64,000 bases of DNA from Schistosoma mansoni (Eukaryota > Platyhelminthes > Trematoda > Strigeidida > Schistosomatidae): assembly GCF_000237925.1 (NCBI RefSeq), contig NC_031502.1:9501035-9565034 (forward strand), written 5' to 3'. Shown here one piece after another: positions 12,405-30,369 of this stretch. The notes under the pieces were generated by a model, which ran no database searches, was not told where the DNA came from, and saw only the letters and a list, made by a program, of their open reading frames with translations. Both the position numbers and the translations under genes were made by a program. The stretch's first letter is position 1, and every line of letters starts with the position of its first letter.

Positions 12405-15400
12405 GGATTGCAGAGGAGAGACGATTTCAGGAATTGAAATTCCATAGCGTGTTAAGGCGGATCTCACTGATAGGTCAGTCATTTTCCATTTGTCAGAAGA
12501 ATCTTCCGAACATGAAGCAAAGGCTAGATTTGAGCATGACCTCAGCCACATTAAGTCCTTAATAAGCAAGCTGCTCCCAGAAGCAGTTTCAGGAGTTAGC
12601 TTTATAGAATAGGACAAAAGTTGGGTTATGAAAGTACTCAAAAAGCCTCCTAAAGGTTACCTTTGTAAGGTTGAAGAAAGAAACCTAATGCTGGGAAACT
12701 CATGCCAACTGATTGGTCCCAGGTCATACTTCCGTGAGGATCTCAGCCTAGTTGACCGTATTGAGACGAGCTGCAGAAGTAGAAATAAATGAGCGCCGCC
12801 AAGACGATGAAGGAAACTGCATACTTAAGAGTTTTCAAGTTGTAAAATTTCGGAGCTAAACGATCCCCAAACCACTCTGGATGGTGAGAAAAAATTCTCC
12901 ACAGAATTAAAGTGTGCTACACAAATGATCGCAGCCTACTAAATAAAATAATGGAGCTCAAGATAGTGGTGGACGGAGAAAAACCGGATGTTATTGCTGT
13001 CACAGAAACATGGTTAACGTCAGAAGTGTTTGATAATGAAATTTAGTTAAATGGTTCCTATCCAGTAGGGTTGGTAGATTAAACCGTAGGGGAGGAGGGG
13101 TTTTCCTGTTCACGAAAATTACCTTAACCATACGAGCTGTTGAGACAGTAGCAAACGACTCAGGGATATGTGAGCTGGTATAGTGCAGGCTGAATTATAG
13201 ACGGCAAGATATTGGATTAGTTGTAATATATCTCAGTTTAAAATGTGTAATAGATGACTTCCTCCTAAGCAGACCTAAGTCCTGGTGTAATAGGGGTAAA
13301 AACCTGATAGTAGGCGGCTTTAATGCACCGTATATAAGGTGGATAAACTTAGAATTAGGGTCGTCGATAGCGTCATTTAGTTGCAAACTGTTAGAAGCCT
13401 CAATTGAACTAGCTTTATTCCAGCACATTAGAGATCCCACCAGATATGACTTACGAAGCTCCTCTTCTCTCTTGGACTTGGTCTTCACGTACGGTGATGA
13501 CGCCGGTCAAGTGACTTTCCTTCCACCTCTAGGGAGAAGTGATCATGCAGTCATGTTATTCAAGTTCATAGCTGAGGTGACCTGTCAAACAGTTGCACCT
13601 GCCCGTCTTAACATATGGAAGGCAGATATTGAGGCGATAAACTCTGTATCATTGGCTGAAAACTGGATTATTGACTCAGAGGCATCAGTAGAAGAGGCAT
13701 GGACCCATTTCGGATAGTTATACAACCGGGTAACTCAACCGTATATATCCTGGACAGTCCCAAAGAAGAAGAAGAAGAAGCACGGTCACCCCTAGATGGG
13801 TCGGGATATTTGACGCTCAGACCAAAAAGAAATGTTGGAACGTTGCAATCTGCCTTGGCACAGAAAGTACTATGGAATGCTACAGGTTGGTAAGAAATAA
13901 GGGTATAATTAAAATCCGGGAAGCTCAGGGAAAATATGAAGTGCAGTCGGCACAATCTGCACTCTAGCAGCCTGAGAGACTATTCTCGTACATAAACTAC
14001 AGAACAAAGATGCATCATTGGATTCCCAGCCTAATTAAAGAAGGGAGTGGATCTGAAATGATAGAGGACGATCAGGAAAAATCAGAGGCTATGGATAACT
14101 ATTTTGGGGCAGCTTTCACTCAGGACTCTCTTCCAGACATAGAACCAGACCCAAATAAGGAGTCAACAAACAACCCGCTCACAGTGGACTTCGATCAAGA
14201 CGATGTATTTAAGGCTCTTACCTCAGTAGGCACGCAAAAGTCAACAGGACCGGATGAACTACACCCCGAAACCCCGAGACACATTACACAATATATTGCA
14301 GCCTCACTAACTGTGATATTCAATATGTCACTTCATCAAGGTGTGTTACCTACGGACTGGAAGGATGCAACCATCACTTCGATACATAAAACAGGACCAA
14401 TACAACTTCCATCGAACTACAGACCCGTCAGCCTCACTAGTGTCGCAGTTAAGATACCGGAAAGAATAGTCAAAAGACCATAATAACTTTTGTGGAAATC
14501 AACAACTTGTGAAACAGCAAACAACATGGCTTTAGAAAAGGTTTATCTTACACAACAAAGCTCTCTATAGCAAGGGTGCAATAGATATTCAGACTTAAAT
14601 ATTGTGATTACCTGATCTAACGAGTGGCTGATGCCTATCGACGCTGCAATGTGTGTTTACATGCACTTCGGGGATTTAAAAGTAAATAGGTAGAAATACC
14701 CGTACCCCTGGTCCGGTCTCACAAGGATCTTGGGGCGACATTGAGTCATGATCTTAAGACTACAGCCCATTACCGGGAGGTTGCAGCTAAGGGGTTTAGA
14801 ACGCTATGGGCCTTAAGATAGACATTCACCAAGATAGATACTGCCATGTCCACTACAGTATACACAACCTTAGTAAGAACTAGATTTGAAAACTGAGTTC
14901 ATGCTGCAAGCATCTGTTTATAAGGTGACTCAGATATCTCGGAAAAGTGGAGAGCGCAGCTACCCGTGCAACTCCAGAACTCTGGGGTTGACCATACAAA
15001 GAGCGACTTGAAAAGATAGACCTCTTTACTCTGTCCTATCGCAGATTAAGAGGTGATTAGATTTTGATGTATAGAATACTAAGAAATGATTTCGGACCTA
15101 ATATATTCTCTTTTCTTCTTCCCATTAGATCGAGACATTTCAGAGGACAGAGCAGGCGAGTAGGAAAGCCAAGAACGAACGAAGTACCCGTGCACACAGG
15201 TTTTCACTCCGAGTCATAAATTCTTGGAACCTGATACCCGAAGCAATGGTGTCCACGCCTTCAACTAACTCATTTAAAGGGGGGGACTGAACACTCACAG
15301 AAGCATACTAGAAAAGGAATAACATAGGCCGTAGGTCGTCTGTCCTTACTACACGAACCATATGATTTAACCAGTATTTAACCAATCTTAACTTTTCTGG

Positions 15401-15475
15401 AGCCAGTTTATGTGCTTCTGAGGATATGAACCAGAGACATTAAATGCAAGTGTGGTTGCACATTCAACACAAAGA
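12405..15475 (+). mobile_element. CR1-like LINE, near full length but decayed, RT core deleted
   Basis: Sequence at about 12450-12780 reads like the end of an upstream frame (blocks EERNLML, YFREDLS). The endonuclease domain follows: VCYTN and SLLNK, then KPDVIAVTETWL (about 12965-13020), VGGFNAP near 13310 and DLVFTYGDD plus GRSDHAVM (13475-13550). A PKEEEEEA linker stretch lies near 13760. The early RT is open at 14010-14483 (TGPDELHPETPRH, LPSNYRPVSLTSVAVKI) and QHGFRKG follows. The stretch that should carry the FADD catalytic motif is missing between about 14580 and 14610. The C-terminal part (HKDLGATLSHDLKT, ARGF-like and RTLWALR blocks) runs to about 15290, followed by a 3' UTR. Stops and frameshifts are numerous, so the copy is inactive. 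CR1 clade is an inference from motif style. Confidence 0.75.
14010..14483 (+). pseudogene. Reverse transcriptase fragment of the CR1-like LINE
   Basis: An uninterrupted frame of 157 codons inside the CR1-like LINE covers the region just before and at the beginning of the RT domain. Motifs visible are a charged linker (EDDQEKSEAM), STGPDELHPE (the usual SPGPDGLHP block) and NYRPVSLT (RT block 1-2). It lacks the palm catalytic aspartates, which lie in the missing part downstream. It is the best preserved piece of this copy and should not be annotated as a host gene. Confidence 0.7.
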
Positions 15476-15479
15476 GAGA

Positions 15480-17530
15480 GGGGGGCGATATCGTATTTTT
15501 GTAGTGGTTACAAAAATCAGTAAATTTACGTGTCATTATAATGTATTACATTTCAGTTTTGATTATCGTTGATTTCTTACTGCACACGATCTTTCGTGCT
15601 ACTGAGCATTCAGTTCCTCAAACGGTTCTAAAAAGCTACAAACAACCTCCAGTCATCACGAACCGCACTTGTCGCTTGCTAAGTCGTAAAAGGCACTGTT
15701 GGGCGGAATATAAACGAACTGACAAGGCGAAACTGGAGTTTCTCAACTGCTACGTCCTAATGGTCCGACCGATAACGACGGTGATGCCGCTAACCTTTTG
15801 ACTGTACATTACTCCCAGACATTCCAGCTGACCCACATCAAGTATACTGACGAAAGCTTCACCTGCACCTCTACAGGACTTTCCGAAGTGGACCTGAGTG
15901 CTGACCTGGTGCTCTGTTAAATGCAGCACCTAAGAAAAGACACTTCTCCCGGTCCGGATATGGTTCATTCCGCTGTTTTGAGGGAAGCAGCTTCAATCCT
16001 GGCGATACCACTTAGCGTGATGTTTGCACACTCGCTAAGCAGAGGCAAACTACCGGAAATTTGGAAGCTGGCCCATATCACACCAATTTTCAAAGGAGGT
16101 CGACGCAGTGAACTCTCAAGCTACCGACCAATGGCCCTTCTCTCCATACCTTCCAAAATTATGGAATCCCTAATATACGACGGTATACAAGAATACTTAT
16201 CATCCTTAAAGTTCTTCTCACCTCAACAGCATGGTTTCAGAAAAAGTCATTCTTGTATGACCAACCTGCTGACTGCGGTGGATAGATGGACAACCATCCT
16301 TGATCGCAAGGGGAAGGTTGACGCCATCTACCTGGATTTCTCAAAAGCTTTTGATAAGGTTAACCACATATGTCTTATTAATAAGCTTAGACGATTGAGT
16401 ATCAAACCCCCTCTGATTGACTGGCTCACTTCATATTTAGAAAACCGATATTTTAAGGTCAGGGTTAGCTTCACTCTTTCTCAGGCTATGGAATGTCCTA
16501 GTGGGGTCCCTCAGGGCTCAATACTGGGACCTCTTCTCTTCTTGATTTACATTAACGATCTTCCTCAACAAGTTTCATCTGACTTATTGCTTTTTGCTGA
16601 TGATGTGAAACTTTGGAGAGAGATACGTAACCATAATGATATACTAGTACTTCAGGAGGATCTGACTCGACTTCAAAGTTGGGCAAACGACGACGGACTT
16701 ACCTTCAACACTTCAAAGTTCAAAGTAGTCCATCTGAGACATGTTGCAGACTATAGTTACAACATAGGAAACTCCCCTCTAGAAGTTTCCCAAGTCGAAA
16801 AAGATTTAGGAGTGTTGGTACCCTACGACCTGAAGTCGTATGCGAACTGTGACAAAAACGCCTTTCAAGCAAACCTTGCACTGGTAACATTGGAGCGCAT
16901 TTTTGGCCAGTCTGACGGTAGAACCTTCCACATAATCTTCAACAGTTTTATTCGTCCCCATTTAGAGTACGGAAACATAGTATTTCCTCCCTCCCTCCGA
17001 AAGGATAAGGATACTCTGGAACGTATCCAACGTCAAGCCACGAAATCAGTTCGGGGACCCAAATTCAAACCTTACGAAGAGCGCCTCCAATCACTTAACT
17101 TTTACCCGTTAGAGTATAGGCGTCTTAAAGGTGACCTTCTTATGACTTACAGTATCCTTAATACTTCTGGTCATCCTCTTAAACATCTTCTTAAGCTTAG
17201 TCACAACACTAACCTAAGAGGTAAAACCCAGAAACTGGAGACTAAACATAACAGAACAGACTGCAGATACAACTTCTACTCCGTAAGAGTCGTCAAATGC
17301 TGGAATTCTCTGCCGACTGAGCTAGTCCAAGCGACTTCCCAGGAGTCCTTTAAGAGGAAACTTGACTTATTCTTAAGGACTAAGGATAACATATTATTTT
17401 GATTCACCGAATTCTTTTTTTCCTCTATTATCGTTAATGTACCTAGGTTCTTGCCTGGAGGTTTTGGTGATCCACTGCTACTAGACATGGAAGCTTGTTA
17501 AGCGAAAGCTTCTTCTATTCCGTCCTCAAC
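15480..17530 (+). mobile_element. CR1/jockey-type LINE, 5'-truncated, RT largely intact
   Basis: This copy follows the CR1-like LINE on the same strand. The upstream piece (frame 15541-15801) encodes the linker between endonuclease and RT, including CRLLSRKRHCWAEYKRTDKAK. A frame change separates it from the long RT frame at 15921-17402. The endonuclease domain is absent, so the insertion was truncated at its 5' end. The 3' UTR after the RT stop (17403 to about 17530) includes CTTGCCTGGAGG and GATCCACTGC. This copy has far fewer lesions than its two neighbours upstream, so it is probably the most recent of the three. Confidence 0.75.
15921..17402 (+). CDS. LINE reverse transcriptase ORF (CR1/jockey type), 493 codons
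   Basis: The frame encodes a LINE reverse transcriptase: SPGPDMVHSAVL at the start, ITPIFKGG and YRPMALLSIPSKI (fingers), QQHGFRKSHSC, YLDFSKAFDKV (first catalytic Asp), SGVPQGSILGPLLFLIYINDLP, LLLFADDVKLW with the FADD catalytic pair, then KDLGV, the thumb and the C-terminal domain ending in FLRTKDNILF. The ATG at 15921 comes directly after an in-frame TAA at 15918-15920. The frame before that stop is also RT-like (LSEVDLSADLVLC), so the true protein ran through this point and the ATG is not the native start. With no endonuclease in this copy, autonomous movement is unlikely. It copies element RNA; it has no known host role. Confidence 0.85.
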   Translation: MQHLRKDTSPGPDMVHSAVLREAASILAIPLSVMFAHSLSRGKLPEIWKLAHITPIFKGGRRSELSSYRPMALLSIPSKIMESLIYDGIQEYLSSLKFFSPQQHGFRKSHSCMTNLLTAVDRWTTILDRKGKVDAIYLDFSKAFDKVNHICLINKLRRLSIKPPLIDWLTSYLENRYFKVRVSFTLSQAMECPSGVPQGSILGPLLFLIYINDLPQQVSSDLLLFADDVKLWREIRNHNDILVLQEDLTRLQSWANDDGLTFNTSKFKVVHLRHVADYSYNIGNSPLEVSQVEKDLGVLVPYDLKSYANCDKNAFQANLALVTLERIFGQSDGRTFHIIFNSFIRPHLEYGNIVFPPSLRKDKDTLERIQRQATKSVRGPKFKPYEERLQSLNFYPLEYRRLKGDLLMTYSILNTSGHPLKHLLKLSHNTNLRGKTQKLETKHNRTDCRYNFYSVRVVKCWNSLPTELVQATSQESFKRKLDLFLRTKDNILF

Positions 17531-18926
17531 CATTTGAACCATTCATGCATAGAGTAAGTTTTTGGTTTATAATCATTACAAAACACTGAAATAGTGAAAA
17601 AACATCAGAAACAAGCTCAAAGAAATTAGTTGGCTAATATTAGCTTGTCACACGGATATTAGATATTGGAAAGGTCATTTACAGAGTCACTCAAGGTCTC
17701 GTGGAGGCTATGGTTTTCTGTCAGTCCCGTAGATATGATAAACCATGACTTTGTCCGGTAACATTGGAACTTAGTCACGAGTTCACATGCGAATCCGACT
17801 TAACAGTCTTTAGTAAATACACCGATAATAAACTAAGTAGACCAAATACTGAGATATCGGTATCTTCGACAAGTTAGCGTTTATTTGTGTGTAAAGTAGG
17901 TTATTTGGTGGGAATTCCAAGACATTTTTTTCTCTCTAAAAAGGCATGTGGGGGAATTTTTCACTATGTTCTTGTGGCAGGCGGCGAAAGAGACTTACCG
18001 GAACGTTCCCTACTATCATTCCCCTTCTCGTCCTAAGGAATGTTCCAGTTATTACCCCTGTGTTCGTCTTAATTCTCTTTTTTGTTTGCTTGTGCTCACA
18101 TTATTCTTCAGTACAGAAGGCATACTGAACGTCGAGAGAGTTGTACAATCGGTGTAAGTTTTGAGAAAAAAGTAGTCATATTTGGGGAAGATAAGTGTTA
18201 ATTTCGAGACATTCCTCCTCAGTGGGAAAATTTCAGGGAAAATGCGTATTATTTACTACGGTCTGGAAAAAAAGGTGACATTCTGATGCACTGCCGTCTG
18301 TATTCACACCGACTTTTAGGAATTTTTCCCAAAATTTCCCCGAAGTTCCCTTTTTAGTTTGCTTGAGATTACTTGAATTTTCGCAGCTGTATGATTATAT
18401 AAACATCACTGAGTTCTATCCGTGACCTGAAACCGCTTTCTAACATCAAGAAACCGACCCAAAGAAACTAGTTGGCTCGTACTAGCTCGTCGCAAACATG
18501 GGTATTGTTGCATTATCAAAACACCGTCCGGTGGTGATTTGACTAACTTATTCTGTTTAATTTGTATTGTAGTTTTGCTGATCGATTCATTTGAGCTCTT
18601 AGGAAACAAGTGACATGTGTATCAAAAAGCTTTCACTTGGACTTGATTGAACCAAGTAGCTTTCTCTATGCTTTTCAGCTGACAGGTCTTGTGAATACCC
18701 GAGGACACAAATAAGTTCTTGTTTACTTGTCTAGGATTATGTAGTGAACAACTACAATTTTTTCGCTGTAAAAGAGAGGTTTTGCTCGTCAAATCTCGTG
18801 AAAGTGTAGTGTGTTTTGGAATTGGATTTCCAGTTTTATTTAACTGATGTTATTTGCATTGCGAATTGAGTTTATCCAAAACGTTTTTTGTCATTTAATT
18901 AGCCTGAATTTATCTTTTTTCCTTTC
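17530..18926. repeat. Region upstream of GFUS with an unidentified GC-richer segment between weak direct repeats
   Basis: A block at 17600-17655 (CAAAGAAATTAGTTGGCT) recurs at 18445-18495 (CAAAGAAACTAGTTGGCT, then TAGCTCGTCGCA against TAGCTTGTCACA). They are direct repeats about 840 bp apart. Between them, 17940-18360 is less AT-rich and contains short frames (17946-18157) without a known domain, plus runs of TTCCC/GGGAA. This could be an old mobile element or a duplicated promoter-proximal segment. Confidence 0.35.
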
Positions 18927-19045
18927 AGAGGGCCTATATATCCAGCAGAATACTTACCAAAGCTGACCTATCCAAGTTCTAGATACTATTAAATTGCCGG
19001 CTTACAACACATCTGGTCTCATCTATAACACTATAAACTTAAAAT
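18927..19045 (+). promoter_or_regulatory. Putative 5' UTR of GFUS with an upstream 3' splice acceptor
   Basis: A strong acceptor, a T-rich tract ending in CCTTTCAG, has its AG at 18927-18928, 117 bases before the GFUS ATG. It could be the end of a 5'-UTR intron or a spliced-leader trans-splicing acceptor, since schistosomes trans-splice a minority of their mRNAs. The sequence alone cannot decide between these. No clear TATA element was identified further upstream. Confidence 0.4.
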
Positions 19046-25198
<6,153 letters not shown>

Positions 25199-25365
25199 TT
25201 GTGTCTAGAATTATCTGTGGATAATCACTAATATGATTAGTTATTTTCAATGTATTTTTTTACTGTTTCACTATAATCTGGTTAGCTATGTAAAAAATAG
25301 TTTGATTTTGATTTTAATTTTTCTAATAACTCAATCCGGATAATATGTTCTAAGTATTCAGTTAA

Positions 25366-25371
25366 AATAAA
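25366..25371 (+). terminator. Candidate polyadenylation signal of GFUS
   Basis: A canonical AATAAA lies 168 bases after the GFUS stop codon, in AT-rich sequence where such hexamers also occur by chance. Confidence 0.4.
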
Positions 25372-25399
25372 TAATCATTCGCACAATTTCGGATGGACT

Positions 25400-28300
25400 T
25401 TTTTGCATAATATGATCAAGCTAAATCAGTTTGCATGGCTACGTAGTGTTATTCTTCATGAAGCAATCCATGACATTTGTGACCTAATATGTGTCTAATG
25501 CTACAATTTTGCTAAAACTTCAACATAATCAACATGCGACGTTTGTTCATGAAGTTGGCGACGGCACTGTTAACAGGTTGATAAAGTTTCCAAGAGATTT
25601 ACTACCTTCCAGCTCTCTTAAACTGTTTAGTACTTTTATGGTACTTCACAATAAATTATCTCAAGGGTCAACGTGATCCAAGCTAGTAGATTACTTTCCA
25701 TAGCTGAATTGATAACTGCTACATAAAAAAGTAATAACGTTATCAAAATATCTTCCCGTAATATTGTTTATAACAAGTAACACTATCTATGCAAGGAACA
25801 GTCAAACATTCGGACTATTGTTATGACACCTTATAACTATATTATTATTATTGGCAGCAGACTTGGACATTGTTTTTAAATAGACAACCATAGAATAATT
25901 GTATGCAAAGTAGTAACTGGACATGCTCATCTGAAAGAACTAAAAACATAAGACGATGACTCAAACCAATAAGTGACTTGACAGAGTTGCAAGTTAGCAC
26001 AATCGTGATTAAAATAATAAAATCCGCTCGTATTAATGTCACTTCGTCTATAATATGCGATGTTTTTGCGTTTGCAATAATTCGATATGATCGTTCTAGA
26101 TATGGTTGCATCGCTAGTATTATTTCTGCTCTCGTGTATTTTGATCATGTCTCAATCAAAATATTACAAAATACTATCTATATGATTTCTACATATTTAT
26201 TTCGTTCACTTGACAATGTTATATATGCGTTATCCAAATAAGAATTCGATGTGAACTGTTTGGAGATTTTTGTACTAGGTTATTGATCATATCTATTGTG
26301 TGAGTATTTCTGATACTACCAGGCTATTCGAACCTTAGTAGGCTGAGGGGAATGTAAATGAATGCAGTAAATGGTCAATTCAATTTATATTCGGTTAGAT
26401 GCTTATTCATTATTTTATACAGACGTTAAATTCAGCTAAACGAATAGTGTACAGTGAAAAATAAATAACTTTTAATCTACTCGTATTTAGAGTTGTAATA
26501 GAAGTTTGAGTGTAACATAAGTGCTTGAAAATTGGAAAACATAAATTATCAATTTGGGGATTGGACCATTCTGTAAATAATTTGATAAATCCAAGATGTC
26601 GAAAAATTCCACTTGCCTACAAATCACTTAATATTCAATAGAAAACAACACTCAGCAACCCAGGGGTGATACTTAGTTGTTGTGCTGTTATCAGATTATA
26701 ACTTAAAACAATTTCATTGAAGGCCAAAAACTTTCAATGTTCGATCTAGCTTTAGTTACAATATTTCGACCAGGTCGGTAGGAAGTTTAGAGACAAAATC
26801 GATTTTAGCTGTAGGATTAAGTAGCCAGTATTGTGATTGGCCTTTTAAGGGTGCCAACAGACTTCTGTTTCCTCAATAAGCTCGGCACTTAGCTGTTGTC
26901 CGTTTAGTCGTAGCAGGTTAAATGTTACCCAGAGGAAGTTTTCATCTACTAGTGTGGAAATTCTAGAGCAAACATTTTAAAAACACACGGAGACACGTTT
27001 CCACAAAATGAAGATTAATGTCGAAAGTTATGCAACAACTACTCTGAAAGTGAGTAGATTCATAGAGTAAGGTGAATAAAGTCTAAAATATGGCACAATA
27101 ATGAAGTTTAATTGAGAGCATAAAATATGATGTTACGTGGCTAATTAATTGAAACTGTAGTCATATCTCACTAGTAAGTATAGGAAAATAGGAACGAAGG
27201 GCTTGGAATATACTATCGAGAAAAACCCAGTCCTTTTACTGCTTAGCTCAACAGATAAAATACCTGGCAAGGTTAGTTTTACACTAAATGCTACTTAGCG
27301 AAGGACGTACTCAGCTGCTAAACTAGTCTTCCTGTAACAAACGGATCGCCCATTGAAACAGACAAAAGTGGACGAGTCCCTACCTTATGTTACTTCCAGT
27401 CGCGTTTACCAGTTTACATTTGCATACTGGAGCGCATGCGTTAGAAAAACAAGGGGTAAGGTTCTTGCTCGCATTTGACAATAAATGTAGGTAAAATATC
27501 GTGTTTTCAACAGTTTGTCCATCATTTGCTTGATAGTAGACATGACGTTGATACTTCAAAACAAGTATACAGCATCGAATTTACTACATTTCACCGAAGT
27601 CATTGTTATTAAGAGATATCCAAAAGGATGAAGATGTAAGTCTCGTTCCAAAAATATTGGGGTTCTAGTACTTGTAATGCAGTTCCAATAAATAGTCAAA
27701 ATGTGGAGTTAGTAACTCTTTACGTTTCCATACAATATCAAATAACTTGTTTTTCCAAGGTTAATTTCTACCAACTGACTTGAGTGATGAAAAAATGAGT
27801 ATTGACACTCATTATACACTATATGGTTGACCAACAAATACTCATATAATTTCAATAAATTATTCAGAAAAGTTATCTTTGAACAGATTACATTAAATTA
27901 TCTTACACAGTTCGACTTTATCTAAACTTTAACCTAAATTTCTGTATGATTCTTATTTCATTTCAACCACTTTAAGCTCAACGAAATTATGTGTGTTCAT
28001 TTTGAGGGAACAGAATTCATTTTCTTAAAATCTGCGAACTGAAACAACTTGTATTATGCATATACACAATGACTCGAGCTTACAACCCCAATATATGTTC
28101 AAAGGAGATGCGTAACACTCCTGTCCATTTTTTGGGCTGATAGAGTTAATAGGTCATATTGATTCCTCACATATTTTTCTTGTTATCTCCCGCCTTTTTT
28201 TGAATCTCCATTTCTTAGAATGATTATTTGCACACATCTTAACAACTATTTATATTGTTCAATAGCTCATTAATTATATATAGCATTTATGTATTTAGGC

Positions 28301-30369
28301 ATGTAGCAAATAGGAGCATGATATTTAGTTTGAAAATATTCTTGGACCAATGATAGTGTTTGAACTTAATGGCTGTTTTATTTCATTAGATTAGGAAACA
28401 TAACTACTTGCCAGTATACCATTACTAGGCGTTTTCTGAACAGTAATGAAACAGGAGCCGCTTAAATTTACTTGATTTTTGAGTTGTTTGTTTAAATATC
28501 ATTAACACTTTAGCAGTGTGTTGATGAGACAAAAATGAGTGAAGAACTATTGGTTCCTATGAGACCGTTTTCATTTATGACATGTTATTTGACAATTCAT
28601 ATTTTTTTGAGCCGTCGATAATTACTTGAAAAAATTTCCAAAAGGCAGTAGAGTATTTGGCATGTTTTTATCAGTCAACATTCTATAGTAACTTTCGGGA
28701 GAATTCTAGAAAACAATGGATCAAATTTTCACTATTTTGACTGCGCAGATAGCTATTTTCCCAACAACTTTAACATGATTTCCAAAAGCTTCCAGAATCT
28801 GAAGTTCACACGTAATCCTATAGATATCCTAGTTTTCTGCACACAAATTTCGAATTAAAGCTTTTTCCTGTCCTTTTTTTGGGTTCAAGCTTAAATTTTG
28901 AGGACTAGGAAAGCAGGTGTCTAGGCGTTCAATCATAAGGGGCATCAATGGTGCATTATTTTTTAGATTTCTGTTATATCCTAGTGAAGAATAAATCACG
29001 GGTAACTTCTGACAAACTATTAATGGACTAATATTTTTATTGTATAACTATTTAGTAACTAGATTATGTATATCTATATTCCTCTTATTATAAGCTTCAT
29101 TTTGACCTATAGATTATTATTTTACGTTTTACTGTCCTTGAGTTAAGTTCAGTTTATTGATTACAGTCTCCCACGTTCGCAGCCACTTTTCGCCTTGATC
29201 TGGTATAAACGTTATTTCCTATTTTATGGTGTGATACGGTTTGTTTGGCTTGTATATAGACCAAGTATGTTTGAAATAAATGATTCGTCCAATGGAAGCT
29301 GTTATTGGCGTTTTGGACTCAACTGGCAGGGCTAGGCAGGTGAAAGGACCAATAAAGATGCTAGGCTACTCATAGCGGTCGAACGTCGTTGGTTTAGCAC
29401 AATACTAAGATTGAATAAATCGTATTTCGATTGGCGAGCAAATAACGTGATAACTAGCCAGGCTTAAAGTCACAACATTTTTCTTAAATAAATGATATTT
29501 TTAATCTCTCACTGATCAACTATGTTATTGCTCTGTTCTTTGAGACTTATCCAGTTGGGATTTAGGGATCGGTTTTGCAAATAACTTATCACCAGTATTC
29601 CTACTTCGGTTAGACATTTCACTGATCTTAGAAATCACATGAACCACAGCAACATATTTTCTCTAAAACTCATAAATAGTCAATCAGAGTTATTGTCATA
29701 TCGTCAAGAAATGATGCAACGGTGAACTCTATTTTAAAAGTTTGTTATAAAAGAATTCCATGTGGTGGATCAAATTTTTATGACCGAATTTATTTTTATT
29801 AAGCTGTTTGAATAATGAGAGTGACATGACATTGCCAATTATACAGTACGTACGTGCCCTGTTAACATTAACCACTGGAAAGTTGACAATCTAGTGATAT
29901 TCTTTTCAAGACGGAAACCGTATACATCAAGTGATTTTCGATGTCTCGAAATTTATGATTTTTTAGATAAGAGTGTAATCATTCCAAATCAATAGTTCTA
30001 TATGTATTTCGTTGTAAATGAAAATCTAGAAGCATTTAGTGTTCAAAAAAGAAAACTTTTAAAAGGTAGTATAACAGGACGAGCAACAAAAGTTGAACTT
30101 TCGGAATTGTCGTGCGTGACATTACTGGTCTTATTTTTGCTTTTTAATTATTAAATACCTACATCATCGAATTTTCGTATGCTCCTTATAAACATTTCCG
30201 TGTTGCATAAACTGTTTTTGTATGTTGTAATTTTTTCAAGTAAAGTTAATTTCTTACGGATCTACGACTGAATTCTCTTCCATTTATAGCGTAGTTATGT
30301 TGTTATTATGATTTCTTAATTATACTGATATGTGGTCAGGATTTTACTTTATATAATTGTGTGAGTTTG
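25400..30369. other. Intergenic AT-rich sequence between GFUS and the gap, with unassigned GC-richer patches
   Basis: No exon could be supported. The frame at 25491-25676 and those on both strands around 25850-26240 have no recognisable domain and no convincing exon borders. Two patches are less AT-rich than the rest, 27180-27480 and 29280-29470, and may be remnants of dispersed repeats; the second contains an AATAAA. Confidence 0.4.

Noticed and set aside
13760-13785. GAAGAAGAAGAAGAAGAAG microsatellite
   Set aside because: It lies in the linker of the CR1-like LINE where the protein normally has a charged or basic run, so it is part of the element rather than an independent repeat.
25491-26241. 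Frames downstream of GFUS on both strands as extra genes
   Set aside because: No domains, splice signals or start context; they overlap each other and are AT-rich, as expected by chance.
29280-29470. Possible isolated terminal repeat of an LTR element
   Set aside because: It has an AATAAA and a distinct composition, but no second copy, terminal motif or target duplication could be identified in the window.
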